Positions 28,294-37,603 of a stretch of 64,000 nucleotides of DNA are shown one piece after another. Numbering within the stretch: position 1 is the stretch's first letter; every line of letters begins with the position of its first letter. The notes below the pieces were generated by a model. That model was given only the letters and a program-made list of their open reading frames with translations. It did not search any database and was not told the DNA's origin. Position numbers and translations under genes: made by a program. This stretch comes from Bradyrhizobium sp. 186 (GTDB lineage: Bacteria; Pseudomonadota; Alphaproteobacteria; Rhizobiales; Xanthobacteraceae): assembly GCF_023101685.1 (NCBI RefSeq), contig NZ_CP082164.1, positions 10,349,026 through 10,413,025 on the forward strand, given 5' to 3'.

Positions 28294-28687
28294 CGGCGCC
28301 ACGCCGATGGAACCAAAAGTCGCCTCGCCCGAACGCGTCGCCGCCTTCCGCACCGGTATCTCCGCCGAGAGCCGCGCCGCAGCCTTCCTCATGGCGAAGG
28401 GCTACCGCATCCTGGCAAAACGCTACCGCACGCCGCATGGCGAGATCGATATCGTGGCGCGGCGCCGCAACCTGATCGCTTTCGTCGAGGTCAAGGCACG
28501 TGCGACGCTGGATGACGCCGCCTTTGCCGTGACGCCGCGCCAGCAGCTGCGCATCATCGATGCCGCGCAGGGCTGGCTCGCCGCGCATCCCGAGCATGCG
28601 GAATTTGAAATGCGATTCGATGCCATGCTGATTGCGCCGCGGTCACTTCCGCGCCATGTGTTGGCGGCATTCGACGCCTCGACCTGA
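28280..28687 (+). CDS. yraN: YraN family (UPF0102) endonuclease-like protein
   Basis: This 135-residue protein has the UPF0102 pattern: an [17 protein letters not shown] helix, then [22 protein letters not shown]. Its E-x-D...E-x-K arrangement is that of Holliday-resolvase/nuclease folds. The cellular role is not established. ATG 28280 overlaps the rsmI end; ATG 28307 is an alternative. It is followed 10 bp later by gshB. Confidence 0.9.
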   Translation: MAKTDGATPMEPKVASPERVAAFRTGISAESRAAAFLMAKGYRILAKRYRTPHGEIDIVARRRNLIAFVEVKARATLDDAAFAVTPRQQLRIIDAAQGWLAAHPEHAEFEMRFDAMLIAPRSLPRHVLAAFDAST

Positions 28688-28697
28688 AAGGCAGAAC

Positions 28698-29642
28698 ATG
28701 AAACTGAACGTCGCCGTCCAGATGGATCCCATCGCCCGCATCAACATTAGCGGCGATTCCACCTTCGCGCTGCTGCTGGAGGCGCAGAAGCGCGGCCACG
28801 GCCTGTCCTACTACACGCCCGACAAGCTGTCGCTGGTCGGCGAGGAGCTGGTCGCTCCGGTCCAGCTCCTGACCGTGCGCGACGAGCCCGGCAATCACTT
28901 CACTCTTGGTGAACCCCACCGCGAGGCACTGAACGGTTTTGACGTGGTGCTGCTGCGCCAGGACCCACCGTTCGATCTCGCCTACATCACCTCGACGCAT
29001 TTTCTGGAGCGCATCCACCCGAAGACGCTGGTCGTCAACGATCCGGCCTCGGTGCGCAACGCGCCGGAAAAACTGTTCGTGATGAACTTTCCGCAGCTGA
29101 TGCCGCCGACGCTGATCTCGCGTGATCTGGATGAGATCAACGCCTTCCGCGAGCAGCACGGCGCCGTGGTGATGAAGCCGCTGCACGGCCATGGCGGCGC
29201 GGCGGTGTTCCGCGTGATGCAGCAGGACATGAATTTCGGCTCGCTGTTCGACATGTTCTCGGTGACGTTCAAGGAGCCCTGGGTGATCCAGCAATTCATC
29301 CCCGAGGTGAAGCAGGGCGACAAGCGCATCATCCTGGTCAACGGCGAGTTCGCCGGCGCCGTCAACCGCGTGCCGGCCGTGGACGATCTCCGCTCCAACA
29401 TGGTGCGCGGCGGCGCGGCGCAGGAGACCGAGCTGACCCCCCGCGAGCGCGAAATCTGCGCGACGGTCGGACCGGCGCTGCGCGAGTGCGGCCTCCTGTT
29501 CGTCGGCATCGACGTCATCAACGGCAGCCTCACCGAGATCAACGTGACCTCTCCGACCGGCATCCGCGCAATTGCAAAGCTCGGCGGGCCGGACGTGGCA
29601 GCCAAGGTCTGGGACGCGATCGAGCAGAAGCGGGCGAGGTAG
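28698..29642 (+). CDS. gshB: Glutathione synthase
   Basis: This 314-residue ATP-grasp ligase adds glycine to gamma-glutamylcysteine. It has the prokaryotic GshB order: [12 protein letters not shown] at the start, [11 protein letters not shown] near residue 78, [14 protein letters not shown], then the ATP-grasp core [15 protein letters not shown] and the [19 protein letters not shown] metal site. Third gene of the rsmI-yraN-gshB unit. Confidence 0.96.
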   Translation: MKLNVAVQMDPIARINISGDSTFALLLEAQKRGHGLSYYTPDKLSLVGEELVAPVQLLTVRDEPGNHFTLGEPHREALNGFDVVLLRQDPPFDLAYITSTHFLERIHPKTLVVNDPASVRNAPEKLFVMNFPQLMPPTLISRDLDEINAFREQHGAVVMKPLHGHGGAAVFRVMQQDMNFGSLFDMFSVTFKEPWVIQQFIPEVKQGDKRIILVNGEFAGAVNRVPAVDDLRSNMVRGGAAQETELTPREREICATVGPALRECGLLFVGIDVINGSLTEINVTSPTGIRAIAKLGGPDVAAKVWDAIEQKRAR

Positions 29643-29655
29643 CGCCTCTCACCGC

Positions 29656-29740
29656 GTAGCCCGGATGGAGCGCAGCGAAATCCGGGATTTCGCAACATAC
29701 TCAGCGGCCCCGGATTGCGCTTCGCTCCATCCGGGCCACG
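29656..29740. repeat. Palindromic repeat (GTAGCCCGGATGGAGCG type)
   Basis: AGCCCGGATGGAGCGCAGCG faces CGCTTCGCTCCATCCGGGCC across an inner copy of CCGGGATTTCG. Only one copy is seen in the window. By general knowledge, elements starting with this sequence are dispersed in many proteobacterial genomes. The remaining 266 bp before cpaB (29741-30006) hold no gene I can support; they presumably carry the cpa promoter. Confidence 0.65.
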
Positions 29741-30006
29741 CACTGCACGCGCGGCACACCTGCCCATCACTAACCACCCATTCACCATGACGGTTCGCGC
29801 AGCGTCTGCGAGTGCCTGTCGCCTTGCGTGAAACTACGGAGCCGCGGGCTACCGAATAACGCGGCATTCACCATCCGGCCAGAACTCCCATCGTGACCGG
29901 CGATCACATTCGGCCTCGCAACACCCCCTACACTTTTACTGCCTACTCATCGACACGGGGAACCCGCCAGGTGCGGTTCGAGTGCCCCGCGTAAGAGTAG
30001 AGGCGT

Positions 30007-30822
30007 ATGAACACCGCACGCATTGTCGTTCTCGTCATTGCGCTGAGCGCCGGCGGCGTCGCTGCGTATCTGGCGAGCGGCTATGACAACAAGCCGGCTC
30101 CCGCCGCACCCGTGGCCGAGAAGCTGCCGACGGTCGAGGTTCTCGTCGCCAAGACCGACATCGGGCTCGGCCAGTATGTGAAGGCCGAAGACCTGCAATG
30201 GCAGGTCTGGCCGGCGGCGACCGCGAGCAGCGCCTTCATCCGCCGTGACAACCGGCCGGAAGCACAGAGCCAGATCGCGGGCTCGATCGCGCGCGTGCCG
30301 TTGATGCAGGGCGAGCCGATCCGCGAGCAGAAGCTGGTGAAGGCCGAGGGCTCCGGCTTCATGGCCGCGATCCTGCCGACCGGCATGCGGGCCGTCTCCA
30401 CCGAGATTTCAGCAGAGACCGGCGCCGGCGGCTTCATCCTGCCGAACGACCGCGTCGACATCGTTCTGACCCGCCGCTTGAAGAATCCCGACGGCAACAA
30501 CGGCCCGACCGCCGGCAATGACCTCATCCTTTCCGAGACCATCCTGACCAACATCCGCGTGCTCGCGATCGACCAGGCACCGAAGGAAAAGGACGGCCAG
30601 ACTGCCGTGCTCGGCAAGACCGTCACGCTCGAGCTCAAGCCCGACCAGGTCGCAACCCTCGCAGCCGCGCGCCAGGGCGGCACGCTGCAACTGGCGCTGC
30701 GGAGCATCGTCGATGCCAACGCATCGGACGGCGCGTCCGAGGACCAGGCGGTCAAGCGTCCCGGCGGCGTCAGCGTGATCCGCTACGGCGTGCCGGCGCG
30801 GCAACTAACGTCACAGAAGTGA
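30007..30822 (+). CDS. cpaB: Flp/tad pilus assembly protein CpaB (RcpC)
   Basis: This 271-residue protein has one N-terminal membrane anchor (about residues 5-25) and a SAF domain (VLVAKTDIGLGQYVKAEDLQWQ, about 42-110). The family's IPTGMRAVS-like patch reads LPTGMRAVSTEIS. CpaB acts in the periplasm at the outer-membrane secretin CpaC. It opens the cpaBCDE unit, and its stop overlaps a possible cpaC start. Confidence 0.93.
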   Translation: MNTARIVVLVIALSAGGVAAYLASGYDNKPAPAAPVAEKLPTVEVLVAKTDIGLGQYVKAEDLQWQVWPAATASSAFIRRDNRPEAQSQIAGSIARVPLMQGEPIREQKLVKAEGSGFMAAILPTGMRAVSTEISAETGAGGFILPNDRVDIVLTRRLKNPDGNNGPTAGNDLILSETILTNIRVLAIDQAPKEKDGQTAVLGKTVTLELKPDQVATLAAARQGGTLQLALRSIVDANASDGASEDQAVKRPGGVSVIRYGVPARQLTSQK

Positions 30823-30836
30823 TGGGGACACCCAAG

Positions 30837-32351
30837 ATGAGACATGGGGACTATCGGACGGTGCTGCGCATTCGCGGGAATGGCGCGCGCACGTTCTGGG
30901 CAGGGGTCATGATGATGCTGGGGCTGGTCGCAGCACCGGACATGGCGAACGCTGCGGATGCGCCGGTCGGCGACCAGGCGCCGATGCAGGCGGATCTCGG
31001 CGTGGCGCCGGTCGCGACCATCGCGCCCGCCCGGACGCGCTCCCTGTCGCTCGGCGTCGGCAAGTCGGTCGTCATCGACCTGCCGCGCGAGGTCAAGGAC
31101 GTGCTGGTGGCCGATCCCAAGATCGCAAATGCGGTGATCCGCTCGGCGCAGCGCGCCTACATCATCGGCGGTCAGGTCGGCCAGACCAACGTCGTGTTCT
31201 TCACAGCCGACGGCCAGCAGGTCGCCTCCTACGACATCGCGGTGAAGCGCGACCTCAACGGCATGCGCACGGCACTGCGCCAGTCGCTGCCGGGCGTGCA
31301 GATCGAAGGCGTCGGCGACAGCGTGATGCTGACCGGCTCGGTGACGAGCCCGGTCGAGGCCCAGCAGGCCGGCGACGTCGCGGCGAAGCTCGTCGGCAGC
31401 GCGGACAAGGTCGTCAACAACATCGTCGTGCGCGGCCGCGACCAGGTGATGCTCAAGGTCGTCGTCGGTGAAGTGCGCCGCGACATCGTCAAGCAGTTGG
31501 GCGTCGACCTCAGCGCCAGCCTGAACGCCGGCACGGCGGTCGTGAATTTCAATAATTCCAACCCCTTCGCGGTCAGCGGCGGGCCGATCGTCGGCAGCAA
31601 CGGGCTTGGCATTACCGGCCTTGCCAAGGGTGTCGCCACGGTCAACGCCACGATGCGCGCGATGGAAAGCGCCGGTGTCATGCGGACGCTGGCCGAACCG
31701 AGCCTGACGGCGATCTCGGGCGAGAACGCCACCTTCATCGCCGGCGGCGAGTTTCCGATCCCGGCGGGCTATTCCTGCGATCCGGTTACCCACGTCTGTA
31801 CCACCCAGATCACCTACAAGAAGTTCGGCATCTCCCTGAACTTCACGCCGGTCGTGCTCAGCGAAGGACGCATCAGCCTGCGGGTGATGACCGAGGTCTC
31901 GGAGCTGTCGAACCAGAGCTCGATCACGGTGACGCAGGCACTGTCCTCGAGCTCGACCAATTCGATCACCATCCCCTCGATCCAGACCCGCCGCGCCGAG
32001 ACGACGCTGGAAATTCCCTCCGGCGGCTCGATGGCGATGGCCGGTCTGATTCAGCAGCAGACCAAGCAGGCGATCAACGGCCTTCCCGGCGTCGACCAGG
32101 TTCCTATTCTTGGCGCGCTGTTCCGGAGCCAGGACTTCGTCAACAACGAGACCGAGCTGATGGTGATCGTGTCGCCCTATGTGGTGCGTGCGGTTGCCCA
32201 GAAGGAATTGTCGCGGCCCGACGACGGGTTCGCGCCGGCCTCGGATGCGCAGACGGCGTTGCTCGGCCGCATGAACCGCCTCTATGGCATCGCGCGCCGC
32301 GTCGATCCCATCAACGGCATCGAGGGCGATTTCGGCTTCATCATCGACTGA
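30837..32351 (+). CDS. cpaC: Tad pilus secretin CpaC (RcpA)
   Basis: This outer-membrane secretin of about 504 residues for the type IVc pilus begins with a signal peptide (hydrophobic core about residues 20-32, ending MANAA). It has the N-terminal pilus-secretin domain (SLSLGVGKSVVIDLPREVKDVLVADP), a BON-like segment, and the C-terminal secretin domain with the conserved VPILGALFRS and LMVIVSPYVV. Two Cys (SCDPVTHVC) near residue 315 could form a disulfide. ATG 30822 (overlapping the cpaB stop) and GTG 30819 are alternative starts. Confidence 0.94.
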   Translation: MRHGDYRTVLRIRGNGARTFWAGVMMMLGLVAAPDMANAADAPVGDQAPMQADLGVAPVATIAPARTRSLSLGVGKSVVIDLPREVKDVLVADPKIANAVIRSAQRAYIIGGQVGQTNVVFFTADGQQVASYDIAVKRDLNGMRTALRQSLPGVQIEGVGDSVMLTGSVTSPVEAQQAGDVAAKLVGSADKVVNNIVVRGRDQVMLKVVVGEVRRDIVKQLGVDLSASLNAGTAVVNFNNSNPFAVSGGPIVGSNGLGITGLAKGVATVNATMRAMESAGVMRTLAEPSLTAISGENATFIAGGEFPIPAGYSCDPVTHVCTTQITYKKFGISLNFTPVVLSEGRISLRVMTEVSELSNQSSITVTQALSSSSTNSITIPSIQTRRAETTLEIPSGGSMAMAGLIQQQTKQAINGLPGVDQVPILGALFRSQDFVNNETELMVIVSPYVVRAVAQKELSRPDDGFAPASDAQTALLGRMNRLYGIARRVDPINGIEGDFGFIID

Positions 32352-32407
32352 CGACGAACGGCGGCTTGGGGAATGGGGCGAGAAACGGGGCAAGAGGGGA
32401 TGAAGCG

Positions 32408-33142
32408 ATGACGAAGACTTTAACCGATCGACGTCGCAACCTGCGTGTCGCGCTTGCACTGACGGGGCTATCCGTCATGCTAGGCGCGTGCAACACCACC
32501 GGCGAGATCGTCACGCAGACCGTGCCGACCGATTATCGCCAGCGCCACCCGATCGCGGTGCAGGAATCCAAGCGCTCGGTCGTAATCTTTGTCGGCAAGG
32601 CCCGCGGCGGCCTTTCGGCCGCGCAGCACTCTGACGTCTCCGGCATTGCCCGGGACTGGGTGCGCGAAGGCACCGGCTCCGTCATCGTCGATGTCCCCGT
32701 CGACACTGCGAATTCGCGCGCCGCGGCGGCGACCTATCAGGAGATCCGTTCCGTGCTCGCGGCCGGCGGCGTGCCGTCTCGCGCCATCGTCCAGCACCGC
32801 TATCGGCCCGAAGATCCGGGGCTGCTGCCCACCGTCCGGCTGAGCTATTCCAGGATCGCGGCGGTCGCCGGTCCATGCGGGCTGTGGCCGGAAGACATCG
32901 GCCCGTCGATCCTCGACCCCGGCTATAACGAGAACCGTCCGTATTTCAATCTGGGCTGCGCCACCCAGCGCAATCTCGCGGCAATGATCGACAATCCTGC
33001 CGACCTCGAGCAGCCCCGATCCGAGACGCCCGCCTATACCGCGCGGCGCGACGTCGCCTTCGAGCGCTACCGCAAGGGCACGACGACCGCGACCACCTAT
33101 CCCGAGGCTGACAAGGCCAAACTCAGCGACACCGGCAAATGA
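32408..33142 (+). CDS. cpaD: CpaD-family pilus assembly lipoprotein
   Basis: This 244-residue outer-membrane lipoprotein has a charged start (MTKTLTDRRRNLRV), a short hydrophobic core and a lipobox LGAC with the modified Cys near residue 27. The family's DYRQRHPI motif follows directly, with CGLWPEDIG and FNLGCATQRNLAAMIDNPADL later. CpaD helps the secretin assemble. GAGGGG lies before ATG 32408, and the stop overlaps the cpaE start (ATGA). Confidence 0.93.
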   Translation: MTKTLTDRRRNLRVALALTGLSVMLGACNTTGEIVTQTVPTDYRQRHPIAVQESKRSVVIFVGKARGGLSAAQHSDVSGIARDWVREGTGSVIVDVPVDTANSRAAAATYQEIRSVLAAGGVPSRAIVQHRYRPEDPGLLPTVRLSYSRIAAVAGPCGLWPEDIGPSILDPGYNENRPYFNLGCATQRNLAAMIDNPADLEQPRSETPAYTARRDVAFERYRKGTTTATTYPEADKAKLSDTGK

Positions 33143-34428
33143 CAAGCGTCCACGACGAAGAAGCGGACGATCCGCAGCACCCCGAGGAACACATTGCGCC
33201 GGTTCCGCGCATCTCGGTTCAGGCATTTTGCGAGACCGAGCAGACGCTCGCCGCGATGACCGCGGCCGGGCAGGATCGCCGGCTCGCCAAGGCGCATCTC
33301 ACCGCCAAGAGCGGCGGCCTCGCCGCGGCGATCGAAGTCTATGACACGATGCCGACGCCGAACGTGATCGTGATCGAATCCGACGGCACCCGCGACATCC
33401 TCGAGGGCCTCGACGATCTTGCCGGCGTCTGCGATCCCGGCACCCGCGTGGTCGTGATCGGCAATCCCAGCGACACCGCGCCCTATCGCGAGCTGGTCCG
33501 CCGCGGCGTCAACGACTACGTGGTGGGACCGGTCGAAACCCTCGACGTGGTCCGCTCGATCTGCAGCCTGTTCTCGGCCTCCGAAGCCATCATCACCGGC
33601 CGCGTCATCGCGGTGGTCGGCGCCAAGGGCGGCGTCGGCGCCTCCACCGTCGCGCACAACGTGGCCTGGACGATCGCACGCGACCTCGCACTCGACTCCG
33701 TCGTGATCGATCTCGACCTCGCGTTCGGCACCGCGAGCCTCGACTACAACCAGGATCCGGTGCAAGGCATCGCCAACGCGGTGCTGTCGCAGGACCGGCC
33801 GGACACCGCGCTGATGGAGCGCCTGCTGGCCAAATGCACCGAACGCCTCAGCCTGCTGGCGGCGCCCGCGACGCTCGACCGTGTCTATGATTTCGGCGCC
33901 GAAGCATTCGACGCGGTGTTCGACACGCTGCGCATGACCACGCCCTGCATCGTGCTCGACGTCCCCCACCAATGGTCGGGATGGACACGGCGCGCGCTGG
34001 TCAATGCCGACGACATCGTGATCGTGGCCGAGCCCGATCTCGCCAATTTGCGCAACACCAAGAACATGCTCACCGTCCTGAAGGCGGCGCGGCCGAACGA
34101 TCGGCCGCCGCTCTACTGCATCAACCAGGTCGGTATGCACAAGCGGGCGGAGATCGAGGTCAAGGCGTTCATCAAGACGATGGAGAGCCAGCCGATCGCG
34201 GTGATCCCGTTCGATTCGAAACTGTTCTCTACCGCGGCCAACAACGGCCAGATGATCGCGGAAGTCTCGAAGAGCCACCGTACCACAGAGCTGTTCCAGA
34301 ACATGGCGAACCGCCTCGCCGGACGCGGCGATGTGAAGAAGCCGAAGCGCTCGCTGCTCGGACCGCTCTTGAAGAAGCTGAAGGGCAGGACAGGACGCGG
34401 GTCGGCCCCGCATCGCAAGGCCTCGTAA
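33139..34428 (+). CDS. cpaE: CpaE, ParA/MinD-like ATPase of the tad pilus
   Basis: This 429-residue cytoplasmic protein has an N-terminal receiver-like domain (about residues 25-140, without a clear phosphorylated Asp). A MinD/ParA-type ATPase domain follows with the deviant Walker A AVVGAKGGVGAST near residue 157 and VIDLDLAFGTASLD. CpaE places the pilus machine at the pole in Caulobacter. The C-terminus is basic (KKPKRSLLGPLLKKLKG), possibly for membrane contact. It is the last gene of the unit; cpaF, tadB and tadC do not follow. Confidence 0.94.
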   Translation: MTSVHDEEADDPQHPEEHIAPVPRISVQAFCETEQTLAAMTAAGQDRRLAKAHLTAKSGGLAAAIEVYDTMPTPNVIVIESDGTRDILEGLDDLAGVCDPGTRVVVIGNPSDTAPYRELVRRGVNDYVVGPVETLDVVRSICSLFSASEAIITGRVIAVVGAKGGVGASTVAHNVAWTIARDLALDSVVIDLDLAFGTASLDYNQDPVQGIANAVLSQDRPDTALMERLLAKCTERLSLLAAPATLDRVYDFGAEAFDAVFDTLRMTTPCIVLDVPHQWSGWTRRALVNADDIVIVAEPDLANLRNTKNMLTVLKAARPNDRPPLYCINQVGMHKRAEIEVKAFIKTMESQPIAVIPFDSKLFSTAANNGQMIAEVSKSHRTTELFQNMANRLAGRGDVKKPKRSLLGPLLKKLKGRTGRGSAPHRKAS

Positions 34429-34436
34429 GCGCGCTA

Positions 34437-34515
34437 AAGCATGATCCGGAAAGGTGCGCAGCGGTTTTCCCTCGCGACAAATGCGGAACGCGTTTGCGCG
34501 GAGATCATGCTCAAA
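34437..34515. repeat. Palindromic repeat, family D (GCATGATCCGGAAA type)
   Basis: AAGCATGATCCGGAAA at the left faces GATCATGCTC at the right, around GCGGTTTTCC. Shorter relatives lie at 35434-35480 and 41580-41633. It directly follows cpaE. Confidence 0.7.
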
Positions 34516-34523
34516 CAACAACC

Positions 34524-34564
34524 TAAAGCGCGATGACGATTCATCCCGATCTCATCGCGCTTTA
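34524..34564. terminator. Bidirectional terminator-like hairpin between cpaE and a TadD-like gene
   Basis: TAAAGCGCGATGA and TCATCGCGCTTTA form perfect 13-bp arms with a 15-nt loop. It lies between two converging genes, 5 bp before the stop of the TadD-like gene. Short T stretches are present on both sides, so termination in both directions is plausible. Confidence 0.55.
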
Positions 34565-34569
34565 GCGGG

Positions 34570-35346
34570 CTACTTGTCCGCCCGCTGCTGCTGCTTCTTC
34601 GCCAGCAATTGGCGCAGCGCCGTGACCTTCGCCGCCGCCTCGGCCGGCGACAGATCGCCCTTCGCGACGGTCTCGGCCTCGGCCTGTTTTCCTTCCAATC
34701 CCAGGACAAGGGCCAGATTGGCCCGGACGCGCGGAGCGGCAGGGTTGCGTTCATGCGCGCGGCGCAGCGTCTCCTCGGCCCTGGGCAGATTGTTCTGGAG
34801 CATGTAGGACAGGCCGAGGTTGGACAGCACCGACGGCTCGTCGGGCACGATCTTGAGCGCGGTGGCGTAATATTGCTGCGCTTCCTCGTTGCGGCCGAGC
34901 TGGTCGAGCGCCGCGCCCTGCGCCGACAGGATGTGCCAGTCGGGATCCTCCGGGGTGTGCGCGCGGCTCAAGACATCGAAAGCCTGCTGGAAATTGCCGC
35001 TGTCGGCGAGCGCGCGGCCATAGCCGGCGAGCAGCGCCTTGTTGCTGGGATGGCCGAGCACGGCTTGCTCCAGCACCGCGACCGCCTGCGCACGCTGGCC
35101 AGTGTCACGCAGCGCCTTGCCGTATTCGAGTGCGACGTTGGGATCGCTCGGCTTGGCGCGATAGCGCTCGCGCAGGCCGTCCATGTCCGGCTTCGCATCC
35201 GGCTTGCTCGCCGCTTCCGACTTGCCGCCGAGCGCACCGGTCACGTCCTCCAGGCTCGTGGTCTGGCAACCGCCGAGGACGAGCACCAGGAGTGCGGGAA
35301 GCAGAAATCTCGCCGGGGGAGAGGCGCGGGACGAACGCTTGGACAT
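34570..35346 (-). CDS. TadD-like tetratricopeptide lipoprotein
   Basis: This 258-residue protein has a lipoprotein signal (MSKRSSRASPPARFLLPALLVLVLGGC cut at Cys27) and then at least four tetratricopeptide repeats between about residues 70 and 230. Examples are PNVALEYGKALRDTGQRAQA and PSVLSNLGLSYMLQNNLPRA. TadD proteins of tad loci are TPR lipoproteins of this kind needed for pilus assembly. Position next to cpaE supports this, although the gene is on the opposite strand and is boxed in by two family D repeats. Confidence 0.82.
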   Translation of the reverse strand: MSKRSSRASPPARFLLPALLVLVLGGCQTTSLEDVTGALGGKSEAASKPDAKPDMDGLRERYRAKPSDPNVALEYGKALRDTGQRAQAVAVLEQAVLGHPSNKALLAGYGRALADSGNFQQAFDVLSRAHTPEDPDWHILSAQGAALDQLGRNEEAQQYYATALKIVPDEPSVLSNLGLSYMLQNNLPRAEETLRRAHERNPAAPRVRANLALVLGLEGKQAEAETVAKGDLSPAEAAAKVTALRQLLAKKQQQRADK

Positions 35347-35433
35347 ACTCTGATCACTCGGCGACTGATCAGAGATGCTTACCGATTAACGCTAAATTCC
35401 CGTTAAGGAAGCGCGCGCGTCAACTCTATTGTT

Positions 35434-35480
35434 GCATGATCCATTCGGAAAACCGCTACGCACTTCTCCGGATCATGCTC
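35434..35480. repeat. Palindromic repeat, family D (inverted, short)
   Basis: CATGATCC at the left faces GGATCATG at the right, with CGGAAAACCGCTACGCACTT inside. This is the reverse complement of the family D core. With the copy at 34437-34515 it flanks the TadD-like gene on both sides in opposite orientation. Confidence 0.6.
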
Positions 35481-35482
35481 CT

Positions 35483-35728
35483 CTAGTCCGTGAATTCAGC
35501 GCCGAATTCGCAGCCGATGCGCCAGCGCAGGCGGCACTGACGGGAATAGTCGGGCGCGAAAATGATCGTGAACTGCGGCGGCAATTCGAGAAATTCCGCC
35601 ACCACTTTCACGCCGCCAGCAGAGATGTCCGTGATCGTGCAGTCCCTCGGCAGCGAGCCGGCGCCAAAGTGGATCTTGGCGAGCCGAGTGCACACGCGAC
35701 GTTCGCTTCTGCGGCGATTTGCAAGCAT
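35483..35728 (-). CDS. PilZ-domain protein
   Basis: This 81-residue protein consists only of a PilZ domain. The c-di-GMP signature is visible: a basic RRRSERR patch at residues 5-11, then DISAGGVKVV near residue 34 (D/NxSxxG). It could act as a small c-di-GMP receptor. Nearness to tad pilus genes suggests, but does not prove, a link to surface attachment. Some single-domain PilZ proteins do not bind the nucleotide. Confidence 0.85.
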   Translation of the reverse strand: MLANRRRSERRVCTRLAKIHFGAGSLPRDCTITDISAGGVKVVAEFLELPPQFTIIFAPDYSRQCRLRWRIGCEFGAEFTD

Positions 35729-35954
35729 TTTGATTGTTCACTTGTTAGATCACGGCCCATCCCGCACCTCTACGAGTACCGAACATTCGTTGGAATGTGC
35801 TGAGCAGAGCCCGTCGCATTCGAGGCGTAGTGTCGGCGCCGCGTTTACGACCGGTTAGGGCTTCGACAGCCCGCAGCCCGTTCCCGTATTGTTCTTGCCA
35901 TGACTAGTCGCCTCTGCTACCCTTGATTGCGCAAGAGGGCAGGCTGGTTCGGGC

Positions 35955-37493
35955 ATGGTTCAGCGGGTTTCTACCGTCGCCTTTGAGGGGATCGAGGCTC
36001 GCGCGGTCGACGTGCAGGTGCAGGTCGCGCCGGGCCTGCCGGCCTTTGCCATCGTCGGTCTTCCGGACAAGGCGGTGTCGGAGGCGCGCGAGCGGGTCCG
36101 CTCGGCGTTGATCGCCTCGGGCCTGGCGCTGCCGGCGCGGCGGATCATCGTCAACCTGGCGCCTGCCGATCTGCCCAAGGAAGGCAGCCATTACGACCTG
36201 CCGATTGCGCTCGGGCTGATGGCGGCGATCGGTGCGATCCCGCCGGATGCGCTGACGGGCTTTACGGTTCTTGGCGAGCTCGGCCTCGACGGCTCGATCG
36301 CACCCGTCGCCGGCGTTCTCCCCGCCGCGATCGGCGCCAATACGCGCGAGGAAGGATTGATCTGTCCGGCGGCTTGCGGCTCGGAGGCGGCGTGGGCAAG
36401 CCCGGATATCCAGATCATCGCCGCACACTCACTCATTCAGATCGCCAATCACTTCAAAGGGACGCAGCTGCTGTCGCGGCCCACGCCGAAGGTGCATGAG
36501 GCCGCGGCCTCTTCGCTCGACCTGCGCGACATCAAGGGCCAGGAGAGCGCCAAGCGGGCGCTAGAGATCGCGGCGTCGGGCGGCCATCACCTCCTGATGA
36601 TCGGCGCGCCCGGCGCCGGCAAATCGATGCTGGCCGCGCGCCTGCCCTCGATCCTGCCGCCGCTGTCGCCCGGCGAGCTGCTCGAAGTCTCGATGATCGC
36701 TTCTGTCGCCGGTGAGATCGAAGGCGGCGCGCTGACGGCGCGGCGGCCATTCCGCTCGCCGCATCATTCCGCCAGCATGGCCGCCCTCACCGGCGGCGGC
36801 GCGCGCGCAAAGCCGGGCGAGATCTCGCTTGCGCATCAGGGCGTGCTGTTCCTCGACGAGCTTCCGGAGTTCGATCCGCGCGTGCTGGATTCGCTGCGCC
36901 AGCCGCTCGAGAACGGCGAGGTCGCGGTGTCCCGTGCCAATCACCGCGTCACCTATCCTGCGCGCTTCATGCTGGTCGCCGCGATGAATCCCTGCCGCTG
37001 CGGCAATGCGTTCGAGCCCGGCTATGCCTGCAAGCGCGGCCGCATCGACCGCTGTACGGGCGACTATCAGGCCCGCATCTCCGGTCCGCTGATGGACCGG
37101 ATCGATCTGCGCATCGAGGTGCCGGCGGTGACCGCGGCGGATTTGATCCTGCCACCGCCGGCGGAGGGATCGGCGGAAGTTGCCGCGCGCGTGGCAGCGG
37201 CGCGCGACATCCAGCTCGCGCGCTACGCGGATGCGGGCCTGCCGCATGTCCGCACCAATGCCGAGGCGCCGGCCTCGGTGCTGGAGCAAATCGCCAAGCC
37301 CGACGCCCAGGGCCAGAAGCTGCTGCGCGACGCCGCCGAAACCATGCGGCTGTCGGCGCGCGGCTATCACCGCGTGCTGCGCGTGGCGCGCACGCTCGCC
37401 GACCTCGACGGCGCGGACAAGATCGGCCGACTGCATCTGGCCGAAGCGCTGTCCTACCGCGCACTCGCGGAGGATGTGCGCCAGATGGCGTGA
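35955..37493 (+). CDS. comM: YifB/ComM family Mg-chelatase-like AAA+ ATPase
   Basis: This 512-residue protein begins with a Lon-like domain (about residues 20-140, GLPAFAIVGLPDKAVSEARERV and DLPIALGLMAA). An AAA+ module follows with Walker A GAPGAGKSMLAARL near residue 220 and the Walker B LFLDELPEF. It has the Mg-chelatase-type insert SPHHSAS and a Cys cluster (CRCGN...CKRG...RC) near residue 350. ComM is a hexameric branch-migration helicase used in natural transformation. Many non-competent bacteria keep it, so competence cannot be concluded. Confidence 0.93.
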   Translation: MVQRVSTVAFEGIEARAVDVQVQVAPGLPAFAIVGLPDKAVSEARERVRSALIASGLALPARRIIVNLAPADLPKEGSHYDLPIALGLMAAIGAIPPDALTGFTVLGELGLDGSIAPVAGVLPAAIGANTREEGLICPAACGSEAAWASPDIQIIAAHSLIQIANHFKGTQLLSRPTPKVHEAAASSLDLRDIKGQESAKRALEIAASGGHHLLMIGAPGAGKSMLAARLPSILPPLSPGELLEVSMIASVAGEIEGGALTARRPFRSPHHSASMAALTGGGARAKPGEISLAHQGVLFLDELPEFDPRVLDSLRQPLENGEVAVSRANHRVTYPARFMLVAAMNPCRCGNAFEPGYACKRGRIDRCTGDYQARISGPLMDRIDLRIEVPAVTAADLILPPPAEGSAEVAARVAAARDIQLARYADAGLPHVRTNAEAPASVLEQIAKPDAQGQKLLRDAAETMRLSARGYHRVLRVARTLADLDGADKIGRLHLAEALSYRALAEDVRQMA

Positions 37494-37603
37494 TGCGCCG
37501 CGCGCATCAACCCGGCGGTAACGAGTTTCCTTTACGCTCTGCAAACCATAAGGCCCAACAGTTGCCTGCACGAGTTCCCAAGGGGCCTGGCGAGTAGCGT
37601 GTC

